Assembly: GCA_964459305.1 (NCBI GenBank)
Contig: CAYWNA010000129.1
Location: forward strand, 1 to 35,751
From: CAYWNA01 sp964459305
Lineage (GTDB): Bacteria > Planctomycetota > Planctomycetia > Pirellulales > Pirellulaceae
Length of the DNA: 35,751 bases
Direction of reading: 5' to 3'
Shown one piece after another: positions 23,830-32,825 of this stretch (the first letter of the stretch is position 1; every line of letters starts with the position of its first letter). Below the pieces are notes generated by a model. The model was not told the DNA's origin. It was given only the letters and a program-made list of their open reading frames with translations, and did not search any database. Position numbers and translations under genes: made by a program.

Positions 23830-26800
23830 TCAGGCCGCCGAGTGAATTTGCTCCGCTGGTGGTTCGGGCGTTGTCTCTTCATCGCGAATAAGACGAATCC
23901 CTGTGAGTGCACGCCACAACCGTTGTGCGTCGTCGATCATCAAGTAGAGGCTTGGCACGAGGGTCAACGTGATCAATGTGGCAAAGGCCACACCATAAGC
24001 CAGCGTGACGGCCATGGGGATGATGAACCGGGCCTGAACGCTTGTTTCGGCCATCAGCGGCGTTAATCCGAAAAAGGTGGTCAGCGACGTCAATAGGATC
24101 GCGCGGAACCGATGCTGGCAGGCTTGGGGGACCGCTTCACGAACTGACATGCCGCCTCGGACCAACCGGTTGACGTAGTCAACGAGCACCAGGCTGTCGT
24201 TGACCACGACACCTGCCAGGGCGACGAGCCCCAGGAACGAAACGATGTTGAACGTCTCGCCCAGCAGAACGTGCCCCCCAACCGCTCCGACGAAGCCAAA
24301 GGGGATCGCCGCTGCGATCAGAAGCGGTTGAATGTATGACCCAAAGGCGATCGCCATCAGCGCGTACATGGCGAACAGCGCGACCACGAAGCCAATTCCC
24401 AATTCGGTCAACACGCGTTTCTGGGTCTTCATGCCTCCTTCGGGCGACCAGCTGAGGCCAGGGTATCGCTTCTGAATATTTGCCAAAACGCCCGCTTCCA
24501 ATTGTCCCATGATTCGATCGGCATTATCGATCACCTGCCGGTCGAGCATGGCCGTCACATCGCACACGCGCCGCCGGTTGCTACGATTGATCGATGCCAA
24601 TCCTTCGCCGTATTGGATATCGGCGACTTCGCACAAGGGAACTTCGTCACCCGATTGGGTCCGGATTCGCATGTTCTCCAAGTCGGCCAGAGACGCTCGC
24701 TGCGATTCCGGGTAGCGAACCATGACGCGTATGTCGTCTCGCCCGCGCTGGATTCGCTGGGCCTCTTCGCCATAGAACGCCTGGCGTACCTGGCGGCCCA
24801 GATCCGCGCTGCGCAATCCAAGCGTCTCCGCGGACGGCTTGATGGCCAGCGTCACCTCTTGTCGGCGCGAGCCGAGCGTATCGCTGATCTCGTAGGCGCC
24901 ATTGTATCCGCGCAGGGCCTCCTTCAGGTCGCTCGCCGCTGCCTCAACGTCGTCAAGATTGTGGCTAGCCAGACGTATGTGAATGTCCTTCTCTTCATGT
25001 CCCTCGGTGGCGTCGATGGTCAGCTCGCGAACACCGGGTACCGTCCCGACCAGCTCCCGCCAGCGGTCGGCGATGGCCTCCGACGAGACGCCACGGGCAT
25101 ACAGGTTTTGAAACTCGATGGCCGCCTCGGCTAGGTGAGGCCCACCGGTCCCCTCCACTCCAAGTGGGTTCTGCGCATCGCCGATGGGATGGCTGCCCAT
25201 GGCAACGAGAATATGTTTCACCAACGGCGGTCCGCCGTTTTGGCCGTCGATTTCTTCGCGGAGTTTCTCTGCCGCCGCTTCAATCGTCTCGAGGACGCCT
25301 CGCGTGGTGGCTGCGTTGGTTCCGTGCGGCATCTTCAGTGTTGCCACGGCCACGTCACCCGGCAGTCGCGGTTGAAACGCATACGGAACGCGCCCGCCGG
25401 CCAACAGCCCAATCACAACGATCAAGCTGGCCAAGAACAGCGCCAGCGTTGTGTACCGCCAGGCGAGAGCCACGTTCAGCACCGGCACGTAGATCTTGCG
25501 AATAAACGCCACGAGTGCACGTTCGGTAACTCTCCGCACCCGCTCGAATAGCCACACCAACGGCCATATGGGCAGAAGGTACCAGGGAATTCTCCTGGAG
25601 GACTCGTGCGAGAGATGCGCCGGCAGGATCAGCATCGATTCGACCAGCGACAACAGCAAGCAAGCCACAATCACGACTGGGATGATCCGCCACATCTTCC
25701 CGTCCACACCGGAAATGGCAAACATCGGCAGGAAGGCGATCACCGACGTCAGCACCGCGAAGATCACGGGCGTTGCCACGCGGGTCACGCCCGAGATGGC
25801 TCCCTGTTCGCCGTGCTCGCCCTGGCTCTGCTTGTGATGGATACTCTCGGAGACCACGATGGCGTCGTCAACGACAATTCCCAAGACGAGAATGAATGCG
25901 GCCATGGAGATCATGTTCAACGACACGTCGGCGTACCACATGACTGCGAAGGCACCCACGAAAGAGATCGCCAGCCCGACAGCAACCCAAAACGCCAGCC
26001 GCAAATGAAGGAACAACGCCAAGCACAGAAAGACTAAGGCCAGCCCCGAAAGACCGTTGCGCAACATCAACTCCTGGCGTTCCGTGTAGTACCGTGAAAA
26101 GTCAAACCAGGTGTCCAACTGAACGGTTGCGGGCAGCGCCGGTCTCTTCTCCGCGATGTAGCCTTGGACGCCACTGACAACGTCGGATATGTTCTCGCGT
26201 TTTGGGGCCAGCACCGATAATGTCACGGCCGGCCGCCCGTTGAATCGGGCCCAACGCTCGTCTTCCTCGAACCCGTCAACGATTGTTGCCACATCCGACA
26301 GACGGACGCGCGTGCCATCGGGGTTGCTCAGCAAAACGAGACTCTCGAACTCGTCGCCGCGATAGGCCTGGGATTGTGTACGAATGAGGATGTCGCCGCC
26401 GGTCGCACGAATCTCGCCAGCGGGCAGGTTCAGCGACGACGCCCTGACGGCGTCGGCGACTTGGTCGAAGGTCAGCCCGTGCCGCCGGAGGTTTTCCTCG
26501 GAGACATGAATGCCGATTTCGTAGGGGCGCACGGCACCCAGCTTCACCTGCGTGATGCCGGGAACCGCCAGCAGTTCGTCGCGCATCTCTTCGGCAAGCG
26601 TTCGCAGACCGAGCTCGCCAACGGTGTCGCTCGACACAACGATGGAAATCACGTGAAGCTGGAATGAGAGTTCCTCGATAATCGGCTCTTCCGCGTCACG
26701 AGGGAAGGTCGTGATACCGTCGAGCCGGGTCTTCACATCGCTCATCAACGCGCGCGTGTCGTAGTCCGAGTGGACTTGGATCAAGACCGTGCCCACGCCC

Positions 26801-27063
26801 TCCGCCGCGGTGGCGTTCAGCTCGTCGATACCTTCCAGATCGGCAACCGCTTCCTCGATGGGCAGGCAGATGCCCTCCTCCACTTCGACCGGGGTCGCCC
26901 CAGGATAGAGAACGCTGATATTGATCATGTCGAGGCTAACGAGCGGGAAGAGCTCTCGGCGCACCCCGAACGTAATGGCTAGAAAGCCAGCCAAAAGAAT
27001 CAGCAGCATCAGTAGGTTGGCCGCCACACGATTGCGTGTGAACCAAGCCAGTATGCCGTTCAT
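23830..27063 (-). CDS. RND efflux pump inner-membrane subunit
   Basis: A 1077-residue AcrB/MexB-superfamily proton-driven transporter of the inner membrane. The first helix is RNRVAANLLMLLILLAGFLA, followed by periplasmic porter domains, TM2-6, a second periplasmic block and TM8-12. The proton-relay aspartate pair is visible in TM4 (LVLGIVVDDAIVVSES). The second half shows the matching LVALAGVVVNDSLVLVDYVNR. The periplasmic motif YPGATPVEVEEGICLPIEEAV is typical of the HAE-type group; it lacks the metal-binding signature of CusA-like heavy-metal pumps as far as I can see. The ATG at 27063 has GGAG 6 bases upstream and lies 3 bases after the fusion-protein stop. It should export hydrophobic or amphiphilic compounds; an outer-membrane channel gene is not in the window. 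Confidence 0.95.
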   Translation of the reverse strand: MNGILAWFTRNRVAANLLMLLILLAGFLAITFGVRRELFPLVSLDMINISVLYPGATPVEVEEGICLPIEEAVADLEGIDELNATAAEGVGTVLIQVHSDYDTRALMSDVKTRLDGITTFPRDAEEPIIEELSFQLHVISIVVSSDTVGELGLRTLAEEMRDELLAVPGITQVKLGAVRPYEIGIHVSEENLRRHGLTFDQVADAVRASSLNLPAGEIRATGGDILIRTQSQAYRGDEFESLVLLSNPDGTRVRLSDVATIVDGFEEDERWARFNGRPAVTLSVLAPKRENISDVVSGVQGYIAEKRPALPATVQLDTWFDFSRYYTERQELMLRNGLSGLALVFLCLALFLHLRLAFWVAVGLAISFVGAFAVMWYADVSLNMISMAAFILVLGIVVDDAIVVSESIHHKQSQGEHGEQGAISGVTRVATPVIFAVLTSVIAFLPMFAISGVDGKMWRIIPVVIVACLLLSLVESMLILPAHLSHESSRRIPWYLLPIWPLVWLFERVRRVTERALVAFIRKIYVPVLNVALAWRYTTLALFLASLIVVIGLLAGGRVPYAFQPRLPGDVAVATLKMPHGTNAATTRGVLETIEAAAEKLREEIDGQNGGPPLVKHILVAMGSHPIGDAQNPLGVEGTGGPHLAEAAIEFQNLYARGVSSEAIADRWRELVGTVPGVRELTIDATEGHEEKDIHIRLASHNLDDVEAAASDLKEALRGYNGAYEISDTLGSRRQEVTLAIKPSAETLGLRSADLGRQVRQAFYGEEAQRIQRGRDDIRVMVRYPESQRASLADLENMRIRTQSGDEVPLCEVADIQYGEGLASINRSNRRRVCDVTAMLDRQVIDNADRIMGQLEAGVLANIQKRYPGLSWSPEGGMKTQKRVLTELGIGFVVALFAMYALMAIAFGSYIQPLLIAAAIPFGFVGAVGGHVLLGETFNIVSFLGLVALAGVVVNDSLVLVDYVNRLVRGGMSVREAVPQACQHRFRAILLTSLTTFFGLTPLMAETSVQARFIIPMAVTLAYGVAFATLITLTLVPSLYLMIDDAQRLWRALTGIRLIRDEETTPEPPAEQIHSAA

Positions 27064-27066
27064 GCC

Positions 27067-28341
27067 TCACTCCGCTTCGGCGATTCTCGGATCCCGCGAA
27101 CTTGCTCCCAGTTCACCGCACAAATCCAACACGTCGCCTCCGTCGCCGCAGGGGACCTCGCGCGTGACATCTTCCACAATCTGCACTTGCATACCGTCGA
27201 TCGCCCTTTCCAGGTGCGTGGCGCACACGCGTTCATCGTCTGCAATGTCGCCCCGGACAACCGCCCATTCGCCTACGCGGCGAAGTACGCGGACCTCTTT
27301 GGCTTTCAACCGATCGGAGGAATCAATCGTGAAGACTCGTCCACCACTTTCCACGCAGGACTCGGGCAACACGATTGCGTCCTCGACCGCGCAACTGCGG
27401 ATAGTTGCCTGGACAAACATCCCGACCGCCAAGGGCTGGCCCCCGCTCTCGTCTGTCGACTTGTACGGAGATGCCACGCTTGCGACCAAATACGCCATAC
27501 GGCTCTTGCGGTCCACGAGGGCCTCACTGCGCACAATTCTCCCCTGCCACCGACGGCGCTCGCCACCGAACTCGGCCTCCAAAATCACCGGAGGTCCATC
27601 GCCGGGTGCGAACGACGACCCCAGAGGCAGATCGAGAAAGGCAAATTCATCGTCGTCAACTGGCAGCCGGATTTCGACGGTGTCGGTGGCAAAACACATT
27701 GCCAGCGCGGCGCCCGTTGTCACATACTGGCCTACATCCACGTGCTTCTCGCGAACGCAGCCGTCGAACGGGGCGACGACGGCCGTGTCGGTCTCCGCGT
27801 TGCGGGCTTCATCAAGCTGTGCTTCCAATTCGGCGACGCGCGCGGTTGTCACTTTGAGGGTCGCTTGGGACTGGTCCAACTCGGATTGAGTGGCCACATC
27901 CCGTTCGCGGAGCTTGAGGTGGCGATCGAGACGCAGCTTTGCCTCCTGGCTCTCAGCCTGCGCGGCCCGAATTGAGGCATCTAGCCGGCGGATGCGGATC
28001 TGATAGTCCCGCGGATCGATCTGTACGAGCAGATCGCCTTTGCGAAAGAAACGGCTCTCGTCGAAGCTGTCAGCAACCGAGATGATCCGTCCAGGGACTT
28101 GAGCGATCAGAGTGCTTTCGGTCCGCGGCATCACAGTACCTTGGCTCCGGACTGGAAAGCACACAGATCCTGCTTGGGCTCGAGCCGACAGAACGGCTGG
28201 CAGGATGACTTCTTTCGCTTGCTGCGGCGGAGCAGGTTTCGTTTTGTATAGCCGCCACGCCACCATCGCAGCCAGCGCAACAGTCAGGATGGGCGCCAAT
28301 ATCTTGATCGCGATGATGCCAAATTTGAGATGACGACTCAT
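27067..28341 (-). CDS. RND efflux membrane fusion protein (AcrA/HlyD family)
   Basis: A 424-residue periplasmic adaptor that joins an RND pump to an outer-membrane channel. Residues about 10-28 form one membrane anchor (IIAIKILAPILTVALAAMVA). The barrel-sandwich lipoyl motifs are QVPGRIISVADSFDES...FFRKGDLLVQIDPRDYQI near residue 85-115 and VVAPFDGCVREKHVDVGQYVTTG near 190-215. Between them is the alpha-helical hairpin (QAESQEAKLRLDRHLKLRER, VTTARVAELEAQLDEARNAE). The beta-barrel and membrane-proximal domains follow. The ATG has GGGGAGCGAGG upstream, and the gene leads the operon, 3 bases ahead of the pump gene. A palindrome lies about 110 bases upstream. Confidence 0.93.
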   Translation of the reverse strand: MSRHLKFGIIAIKILAPILTVALAAMVAWRLYKTKPAPPQQAKEVILPAVLSARAQAGSVCFPVRSQGTVMPRTESTLIAQVPGRIISVADSFDESRFFRKGDLLVQIDPRDYQIRIRRLDASIRAAQAESQEAKLRLDRHLKLRERDVATQSELDQSQATLKVTTARVAELEAQLDEARNAETDTAVVAPFDGCVREKHVDVGQYVTTGAALAMCFATDTVEIRLPVDDDEFAFLDLPLGSSFAPGDGPPVILEAEFGGERRRWQGRIVRSEALVDRKSRMAYLVASVASPYKSTDESGGQPLAVGMFVQATIRSCAVEDAIVLPESCVESGGRVFTIDSSDRLKAKEVRVLRRVGEWAVVRGDIADDERVCATHLERAIDGMQVQIVEDVTREVPCGDGGDVLDLCGELGASSRDPRIAEAE

Positions 28342-28451
28342 AGCAAACCTCGCTCCCCGCTCTACCTAATACCCCCATTCTACCGCACAAAGAACGGGAT
28401 GACACCCAAAACGGGGCTTCATATCGACCCTCTCGCCTGCGACGCATTAGA

Positions 28452-28485
28452 CAAAATGACCAAACGTGCTTATTTGGTCATTTTG
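28452..28485. promoter_or_regulatory. 34-bp palindrome, probable TetR-type operator of the RND operon
   Basis: Perfect 13-bp arms, CAAAATGACCAAA at 28452-28464 and TTTGGTCATTTTG at 28473-28485, flank an 8-base centre. The core TGACCAAA...TTTGGTCA is the kind of half-site TetR-family repressors use. It is 111 bases upstream of the membrane fusion gene, whose operon ends with a TetR gene, and it also lies downstream of the CPBP gene on the same strand. A terminator for that gene is less likely because the spacing to its stop is 150 bases. Confidence 0.55.
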
Positions 28486-28632
28486 ATCACTTCGATTGGA
28501 TTTGTCAACATTCGTTTCTTGGACACGGTTCTTGCTGAGAACGTTCAAGAATGACCCAGGGGTGGCCTGGTAGCGTTCTGAATGGGTCGCGGTTGAGCGG
28601 TTTGAATGCGACGGTGACCCTTTGGCCATCGG

Positions 28633-29601
28633 TCAATTCGAGCGGAAGATGTAAAGCGATAGGAGGAACGCCGGAAAGCTTATCGCAAGTGCTACCATGG
28701 TCATTGGGTCCAAGGCGAAATCCAGCGTCGGCATCTGCCCGTATTTTGTGCCCACAACGGCCACAGCGTTGTTGGCCGAGTGACATATCATCGCGGGCCA
28801 CACAGAATCCGCACGCCACGCCACGGCACCCAGCCATAATCCCAACGGAACGACGCCGAGCATATGGATCGGATCCATGTGAGCCAGCGAGAAAAAGAGG
28901 GCGCTCACGACGATCGCCGGCACAGCATGCCAACGCTCGGCCAATCGGCTCTGCAGATACCCGCGAAACATCAATTCTTCGACCACGCCCGGAACGACGG
29001 CAACGACCAGAATGAGCCCAATCAGAAAGTTGTCCGTGTGGGCCTGCATCATGGCTTCCATCATCTTCAACTGATCGCTCATCTCGTCGACCAGCAACGA
29101 GAGTACCTGCGACGACGCAAGGCCGACAACGGGTGTGGCGATGGCGAAGACGGCCCACGTCCACAACGGAAGCGGACCCCGCCGCAGGCCCAAACGGCGA
29201 GTGAGCGGCTGTGGCGAAACCAGAGCTGCGCACAGCGCTATGAAGAAGAAAACCGCCTGTCCGGGAATGACCAGGACCAGAAGTCCCAGTCGCGTTTGAG
29301 AGTACTTTTCCAGCCATCTTTGCAGCGAGCCATCCTTGAGCACGTCCACTCCAGCATCCGCGATGGCGGCCAATGCCAGCACCGATCCCGCGATCACCAA
29401 AGCGATCGGAAGGGCCACGATTGCCACGAGCAGGCAAGGCCAGATGCGTGGCTTTTGGACTGGCGGCCCCTCGATCAGTTCGGCGAACACGAGGTCCTGT
29501 GCTGGTGCCTGTGGCGACCGGTACGCCTCCGCCAGTCGTCCTTGCTCGTCCGACTGTGGCGGCGTCGTCTCGTCCTGAGGCTTGTGCTCATTTTCTTGCA
29601 T
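28633..29601 (-). CDS. CPBP-family intramembrane glutamic protease
   Basis: A 322-residue membrane protein of the Rce1-like CPBP (Abi) family. The N-terminal 50 residues are soluble and polar, then seven or eight hydrophobic helices follow. The family motifs are all present: E208-E209-x3-R213 in VVEELMFRGYLQ, the FxxxH motif at F237-H241 in LFFSLAHMDP, and H274-x3-N278 in CHSANN. It may cleave membrane proteins or peptides; in some bacteria family members protect against bacteriocins or process prenylated-like peptides, but the substrate here is unknown. No linked peptide gene is visible. It is upstream of the efflux operon on the same strand but separated by 290 bases with the palindrome, so it is probably its own transcript. 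Confidence 0.9.
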   Translation of the reverse strand: MQENEHKPQDETTPPQSDEQGRLAEAYRSPQAPAQDLVFAELIEGPPVQKPRIWPCLLVAIVALPIALVIAGSVLALAAIADAGVDVLKDGSLQRWLEKYSQTRLGLLVLVIPGQAVFFFIALCAALVSPQPLTRRLGLRRGPLPLWTWAVFAIATPVVGLASSQVLSLLVDEMSDQLKMMEAMMQAHTDNFLIGLILVVAVVPGVVEELMFRGYLQSRLAERWHAVPAIVVSALFFSLAHMDPIHMLGVVPLGLWLGAVAWRADSVWPAMICHSANNAVAVVGTKYGQMPTLDFALDPMTMVALAISFPAFLLSLYIFRSN

Positions 29602-29624
29602 TAGTCTGCTTTCGAAGGTGCCTA

Positions 29625-29718
29625 CTCGTTTAACCCGAAGCCGGAGGCGACGGCGCGAAGCGGCATGAATCGTCCACGCGCAGCCCCCGCCGTCGCCTCC
29701 GGTTTCGGGCTAAACGAG
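29625..29718. repeat. Full-length dispersed palindrome (CTCGTTTAACCCGAAG family)
   Basis: Arms 29625-29655 and 29688-29718 pair over 31 bases with two mismatches around a 32-base loop. The arms run CTCGTTTAACCCGAAG then CCGGAGGCGACGGCG. Related copies or fragments are at 1-55, 4279-4313 and 16247-16269. It lies in the gap between the CPBP start and the epmA end and might end the epmA transcript, though it has no T-run. Confidence 0.8.
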
Positions 29719-29753
29719 CGAATACCCCAGCCCTCTCCGGTATCCGCCCAATC

Positions 29754-30752
29754 TTATGCTCTTTCTTCGGAGAAGGCCATTGCCTGGGAGACATCTGCGA
29801 CTCTGGACGTCAGCGCGACCATTCGATCGAATCCCAAAGCCACGCCGGTGCATGGGGGTAAACCGGCGGCCATGGCCGACAGCAGCCGGCTGTCTTCTGG
29901 CAGAGTGTACTTGCCATCTGCGGTACGCTGCTCGTTGGCGATTCGGTTGCGCTGGCGCAGCAGGCCCGGATCGAGTAGCTCGTGATAACCGTTAGCCAGT
30001 TCGATTCCGCGCACGTAGAGCTCGAACCGTTCCGCGACCGGGGGATCGTCGTCGCGCACTTGTGCAAGCGCAGCTTGGCTGGCCGGGTAGTCGTAAACGA
30101 TTGCGGGCTGCTCACGCCCTAGATGCGGTTCAACGCACTCGACCAGCAACAGATCGATCCAGCCGTCGCGATCCTGTGTCGCTAGTCCCGCCGGTATCGA
30201 CAAGCCGTGTTGGCGGACCGAAGCCCGGAGTTCCTCGCACGACGCGAGATGTGGATCGACTCCGACATGCATCAGAAACGCTTCGCGATAGGTTAACCGT
30301 TCCGCCGGTCCTAGTCGCAGCATCTCGTCTATCAGATCGGAGAGCAACTGCATGCCCTCGTCCAGGCCGTCACCGGTGCGGTACCATTCCGCGATAGTAA
30401 ACTCCGGATTGTGCCACTCGCCAGATTCGCCACCGCGAAAAGCCCGCGTTACCTGATAGATCGCCGTGGCTCCCGCGGCCAAGAGTCGCTTCATCGCGAA
30501 TTCCGGCGACGTCTGCAGCCACATCGTACGACCGCTATCAACCTGACAAGGATCGTCAAACAGAGTCACCGGCAAAGGATCCAAATGCCGATCAACGACC
30601 GTATCGGCAGACAGGAGAGGTGTTTCCACCTCCAGAAACTCACGGCTATCGAAGAAGCCTCGCAATCGGCGCAGCAGATCGGCCCTCAGCTTCAAGGTCT
30701 CCAGAGAAGCGGTAGGGCCGAAGTCGTTAGGAGTCGATCCGTCTGAGGACAT
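29754..30752 (-). CDS. epmA: Elongation factor P--(R)-beta-lysine ligase
   Basis: A 332-residue class II lysyl-tRNA-synthetase paralogue (PoxA/GenX/YjeA). It has the catalytic core but lacks the tRNA anticodon-binding domain. Motif 2 is near ATAIYQVTRAFRGGESGEWHNPEFTIAEWYRTG (residues about 95-127) and motif 3 is GVALGFDRMVALTSR near the C-terminus. Length matches the E. coli enzyme (about 325). It ligates (R)-beta-lysine to a conserved lysine of elongation factor P. The gene lies 12 bases downstream of efp on the same strand, so the two form an operon, and the aminomutase EpmB is divergently encoded next to them. This supports the EpmA call over a general lysyl-tRNA synthetase. Confidence 0.95.
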   Translation of the reverse strand: MSSDGSTPNDFGPTASLETLKLRADLLRRLRGFFDSREFLEVETPLLSADTVVDRHLDPLPVTLFDDPCQVDSGRTMWLQTSPEFAMKRLLAAGATAIYQVTRAFRGGESGEWHNPEFTIAEWYRTGDGLDEGMQLLSDLIDEMLRLGPAERLTYREAFLMHVGVDPHLASCEELRASVRQHGLSIPAGLATQDRDGWIDLLLVECVEPHLGREQPAIVYDYPASQAALAQVRDDDPPVAERFELYVRGIELANGYHELLDPGLLRQRNRIANEQRTADGKYTLPEDSRLLSAMAAGLPPCTGVALGFDRMVALTSRVADVSQAMAFSEERA

Positions 30753-30764
30753 GTCGGCAGGACA

Positions 30765-31334
30765 CTACGTGCTGACCCGTTCGACGTACTCGCCGGTCCG
30801 TGTGTCGATCTTGATCACATTCCCGATGTTGATGAACGAAGGACATAGGAATTCGGCATCGGTTTCGACCTTGACTGGTTTGGTCACATTCGTGGCCGTA
30901 TCGCCTTTGACGCCCGGTTCGCAGTACTCGACTTTCAGGTCAACATGATTCGGCGGGGTCATGGTGATTGGGTTTCCGTTGTATAGGACCATCGCACAGG
31001 GCGTGCCATCCTTCAGATACTTCCAGTTCTCGTCGACCTGATCTGCGGTCAGCTCATACTGTTCGTAAGTTTCGTTGTCCATGAAGACAAAAGTATCCGC
31101 CTGGCGATACAGGTACTGCACGTCGATTTCCTCGACGTCTGCCGCCTCGATCGATTCGCCTCCCCTATAGTTACGCTCGAGCACAGTACCCCGGGTCAAA
31201 TTTCTCAACCGGAGCGTGTAGATGGCGTTACCTTTGCCGGGTTTACGGAAGGTGGACTCCACAACCAAATACGGCTCGCCGTCGAGCTTGACTTTCAGTC
31301 CCTTGCGGAATTCGCTGGTTTTGTAAGTTGCCAC
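30765..31334 (-). CDS. efp: Elongation factor P
   Basis: A 189-residue translation factor that helps ribosomes stalled at polyproline. The N-terminal KOW-like domain holds the modified loop: RKPGKGNAIY, where K34 is the residue beta-lysylated in E. coli. OB-fold domains II and III follow (VFMDNETYEQYELTADQV, MVLYNGNPITMTPPNHVDLKV, ITKIDTRTGEYV-like ending GNVIKIDTRTGEYVERV). The start is GTG at 31334 (AGGGA about 9 bases upstream). Presence of lysine at 34 and of epmA and epmB beside it means the beta-lysine pathway is intended. The hydroxylase EpmC is not in the window. Confidence 0.97.
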   Translation of the reverse strand: MATYKTSEFRKGLKVKLDGEPYLVVESTFRKPGKGNAIYTLRLRNLTRGTVLERNYRGGESIEAADVEEIDVQYLYRQADTFVFMDNETYEQYELTADQVDENWKYLKDGTPCAMVLYNGNPITMTPPNHVDLKVEYCEPGVKGDTATNVTKPVKVETDAEFLCPSFINIGNVIKIDTRTGEYVERVST

Positions 31335-31528
31335 GTTTTCTTTTCCCTACTTCGTCTTTTCCAATGGAATCGTTAGCATTTGGTCTGGGCGAGGTTCCTG
31401 TGGGGCCGCATCCGAAGTGGAAGACTCGGCTCAACGGGAGCTTCGCCCTCCCGGATCTCTGAACAACCTCGGGTATTTCTTATTCCGTTCCGATTTCGTC
31501 AGGGCTATTCCTGACCTATGTCTCCAAA

Positions 31529-32557
31529 ATGACTATTGTAACCACCTGCCCTCGTTCTGTCCGCGCCACTTCTTTGCCGGACAACGCTTGGCGTGCCGCG
31601 ATGAAATCGGCCGTGCGCGATCCCGTACATCTATGCCGCATGCTTGGCTTGCCGGCCGAACTGGAGCACGCTGCCGTCCGCGCTGCTCACGATTTCACTG
31701 TGTTTGCCCCGCTTCCCTACATCGCTCGCATCGAGCCGGGCAATCCCCGCGATCCTTTGCTGCGTCAGGTGTTGCCGTTGGAGGACGAGGTGCAAGAGGT
31801 ATCGGGGTTCACGACGGATCCCGTGGGCGACGGCACCGCAAAACGAGCCCCGGGTCTGCTGCAGAAGTACCACGGCAGGGCATTGATGATAACCTCCGGG
31901 GCTTGCGCCGTCCATTGCCGGTACTGCTTTCGGCGGCATTACCCATACACGGAAGGCCCACGGTCTCCACAACAGTGGGCACGAGTACTTGAGGACATCG
32001 CTCGCGACGAGACCATCGAAGAAATCATCCTCAGCGGCGGCGATCCATTAGCGTTGGTCGATTCTCGCTTGGCAGAGTTGATCGCGATGCTAGCAGAAAT
32101 CGGGCATCTCCGCCGTGTCCGAGTCCACTCGCGGCTGCCAATCGTGATTCCTCAGCGAGTAACCGATTCGCTCATCGCATGGCTGCGCGGCACTCGTTTG
32201 TCACCCATCCTGGTAGTTCACGCAAATCATCCTCACGAGCTGGACGAAGACGTGGCCGCCGCGCTGAGGAAACTTGTGGACTGTGGGATTCCGGTGCTCA
32301 ATCAGACCGTTTTACTACGCGGCGTGAATGACGACGCCGAGACGTTGGTGCAACTATCGGAGCGGCTGCTGGATTGTCATGTAATGCCGTACTATCTTCA
32401 TCAATTGGACCGAGTTGCCGGCGCGGCACATTTCGAAGTGTCCGAGGAAGAGGGTATGCGCCTCGTTGACCAGATGCGCTCCAGATTGCCAGGTTACGCT
32501 GTTCCACGGTTTGTACGCGAAGTGCCGGGAGGTTCGGCCAAACAGGTGTTGGCGTGA
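31529..32557 (+). CDS. epmB: EF-P beta-lysylation protein EpmB, radical-SAM lysine 2,3-aminomutase
   Basis: A 342-residue radical-SAM enzyme that converts L-alpha-lysine to (R)-beta-lysine for EpmA. The iron-sulfur cysteines are C126, C130 and C133 in SGACAVHCRYCFRRHYPY. PLP- and SAM-binding stretches follow (IILSGGDPLALVD, RVHSRLPIVIPQRVT, VVHANHPHELDED, VLNQTVLLRGVND, MPYYLHQLDRVAGAAHF). It is about 100 residues shorter than clostridial lysine 2,3-aminomutase, as is usual for EpmB. It is read divergently from efp across 194 bases that should hold both promoters. The ATG at 31529 is used; no stronger start is seen. Confidence 0.95.
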   Translation: MTIVTTCPRSVRATSLPDNAWRAAMKSAVRDPVHLCRMLGLPAELEHAAVRAAHDFTVFAPLPYIARIEPGNPRDPLLRQVLPLEDEVQEVSGFTTDPVGDGTAKRAPGLLQKYHGRALMITSGACAVHCRYCFRRHYPYTEGPRSPQQWARVLEDIARDETIEEIILSGGDPLALVDSRLAELIAMLAEIGHLRRVRVHSRLPIVIPQRVTDSLIAWLRGTRLSPILVVHANHPHELDEDVAAALRKLVDCGIPVLNQTVLLRGVNDDAETLVQLSERLLDCHVMPYYLHQLDRVAGAAHFEVSEEEGMRLVDQMRSRLPGYAVPRFVREVPGGSAKQVLA

Positions 32558-32690
32558 TGAGTTATCAACGTCGAACGAGTCGGTTTCGACAGGGAGCGGC
32601 ATGACGCTTCGGCAGTGACTCCTCACGGCCGCGCGACAACGCTTCCTCTTGGGCGACGCCAAGGGGAGGCCATGGCGGTCAATGGAAAAG

Positions 32691-32751
32691 ATATTCTTGC
32701 CCGATATTTTCTTGCCCCCCTCTTGCTCGACTTCAGGTTGGGCAAGAATAT
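32691..32751. repeat. AT-rich inverted repeat with ATATTCTTGCCC arms
   Basis: ATATTCTTGCCC at 32691-32702 is the exact reverse complement of GGGCAAGAATAT at 32740-32751. A third related unit, ATATTTTCTTGCCCC, lies in the loop, and ACAAGAATATG follows the right arm. It lies downstream of epmB and upstream of cysK and could fold as a terminator for epmB or be another dispersed repeat. Confidence 0.6.
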
Positions 32752-32825
32752 GGTCGACAAGAATATGAATTCAACAGGAATACTCTACTGTTTCACATGA
32801 ATCCTGGCGGACCGGACATTCAAAC

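Noticed and set aside
28505..29437. 310-codon minus-strand open frame overlapping the CPBP protease gene
   Set aside because: It lies in another frame of the protease gene, is rich in R, G and S, and has no motif; the protease frame has all family motifs.
31417..31992. 191-codon frame overlapping the start of epmB
   Set aside because: Different frame, arginine and glycine rich; the EpmB frame has the CxxxCxxC cluster.
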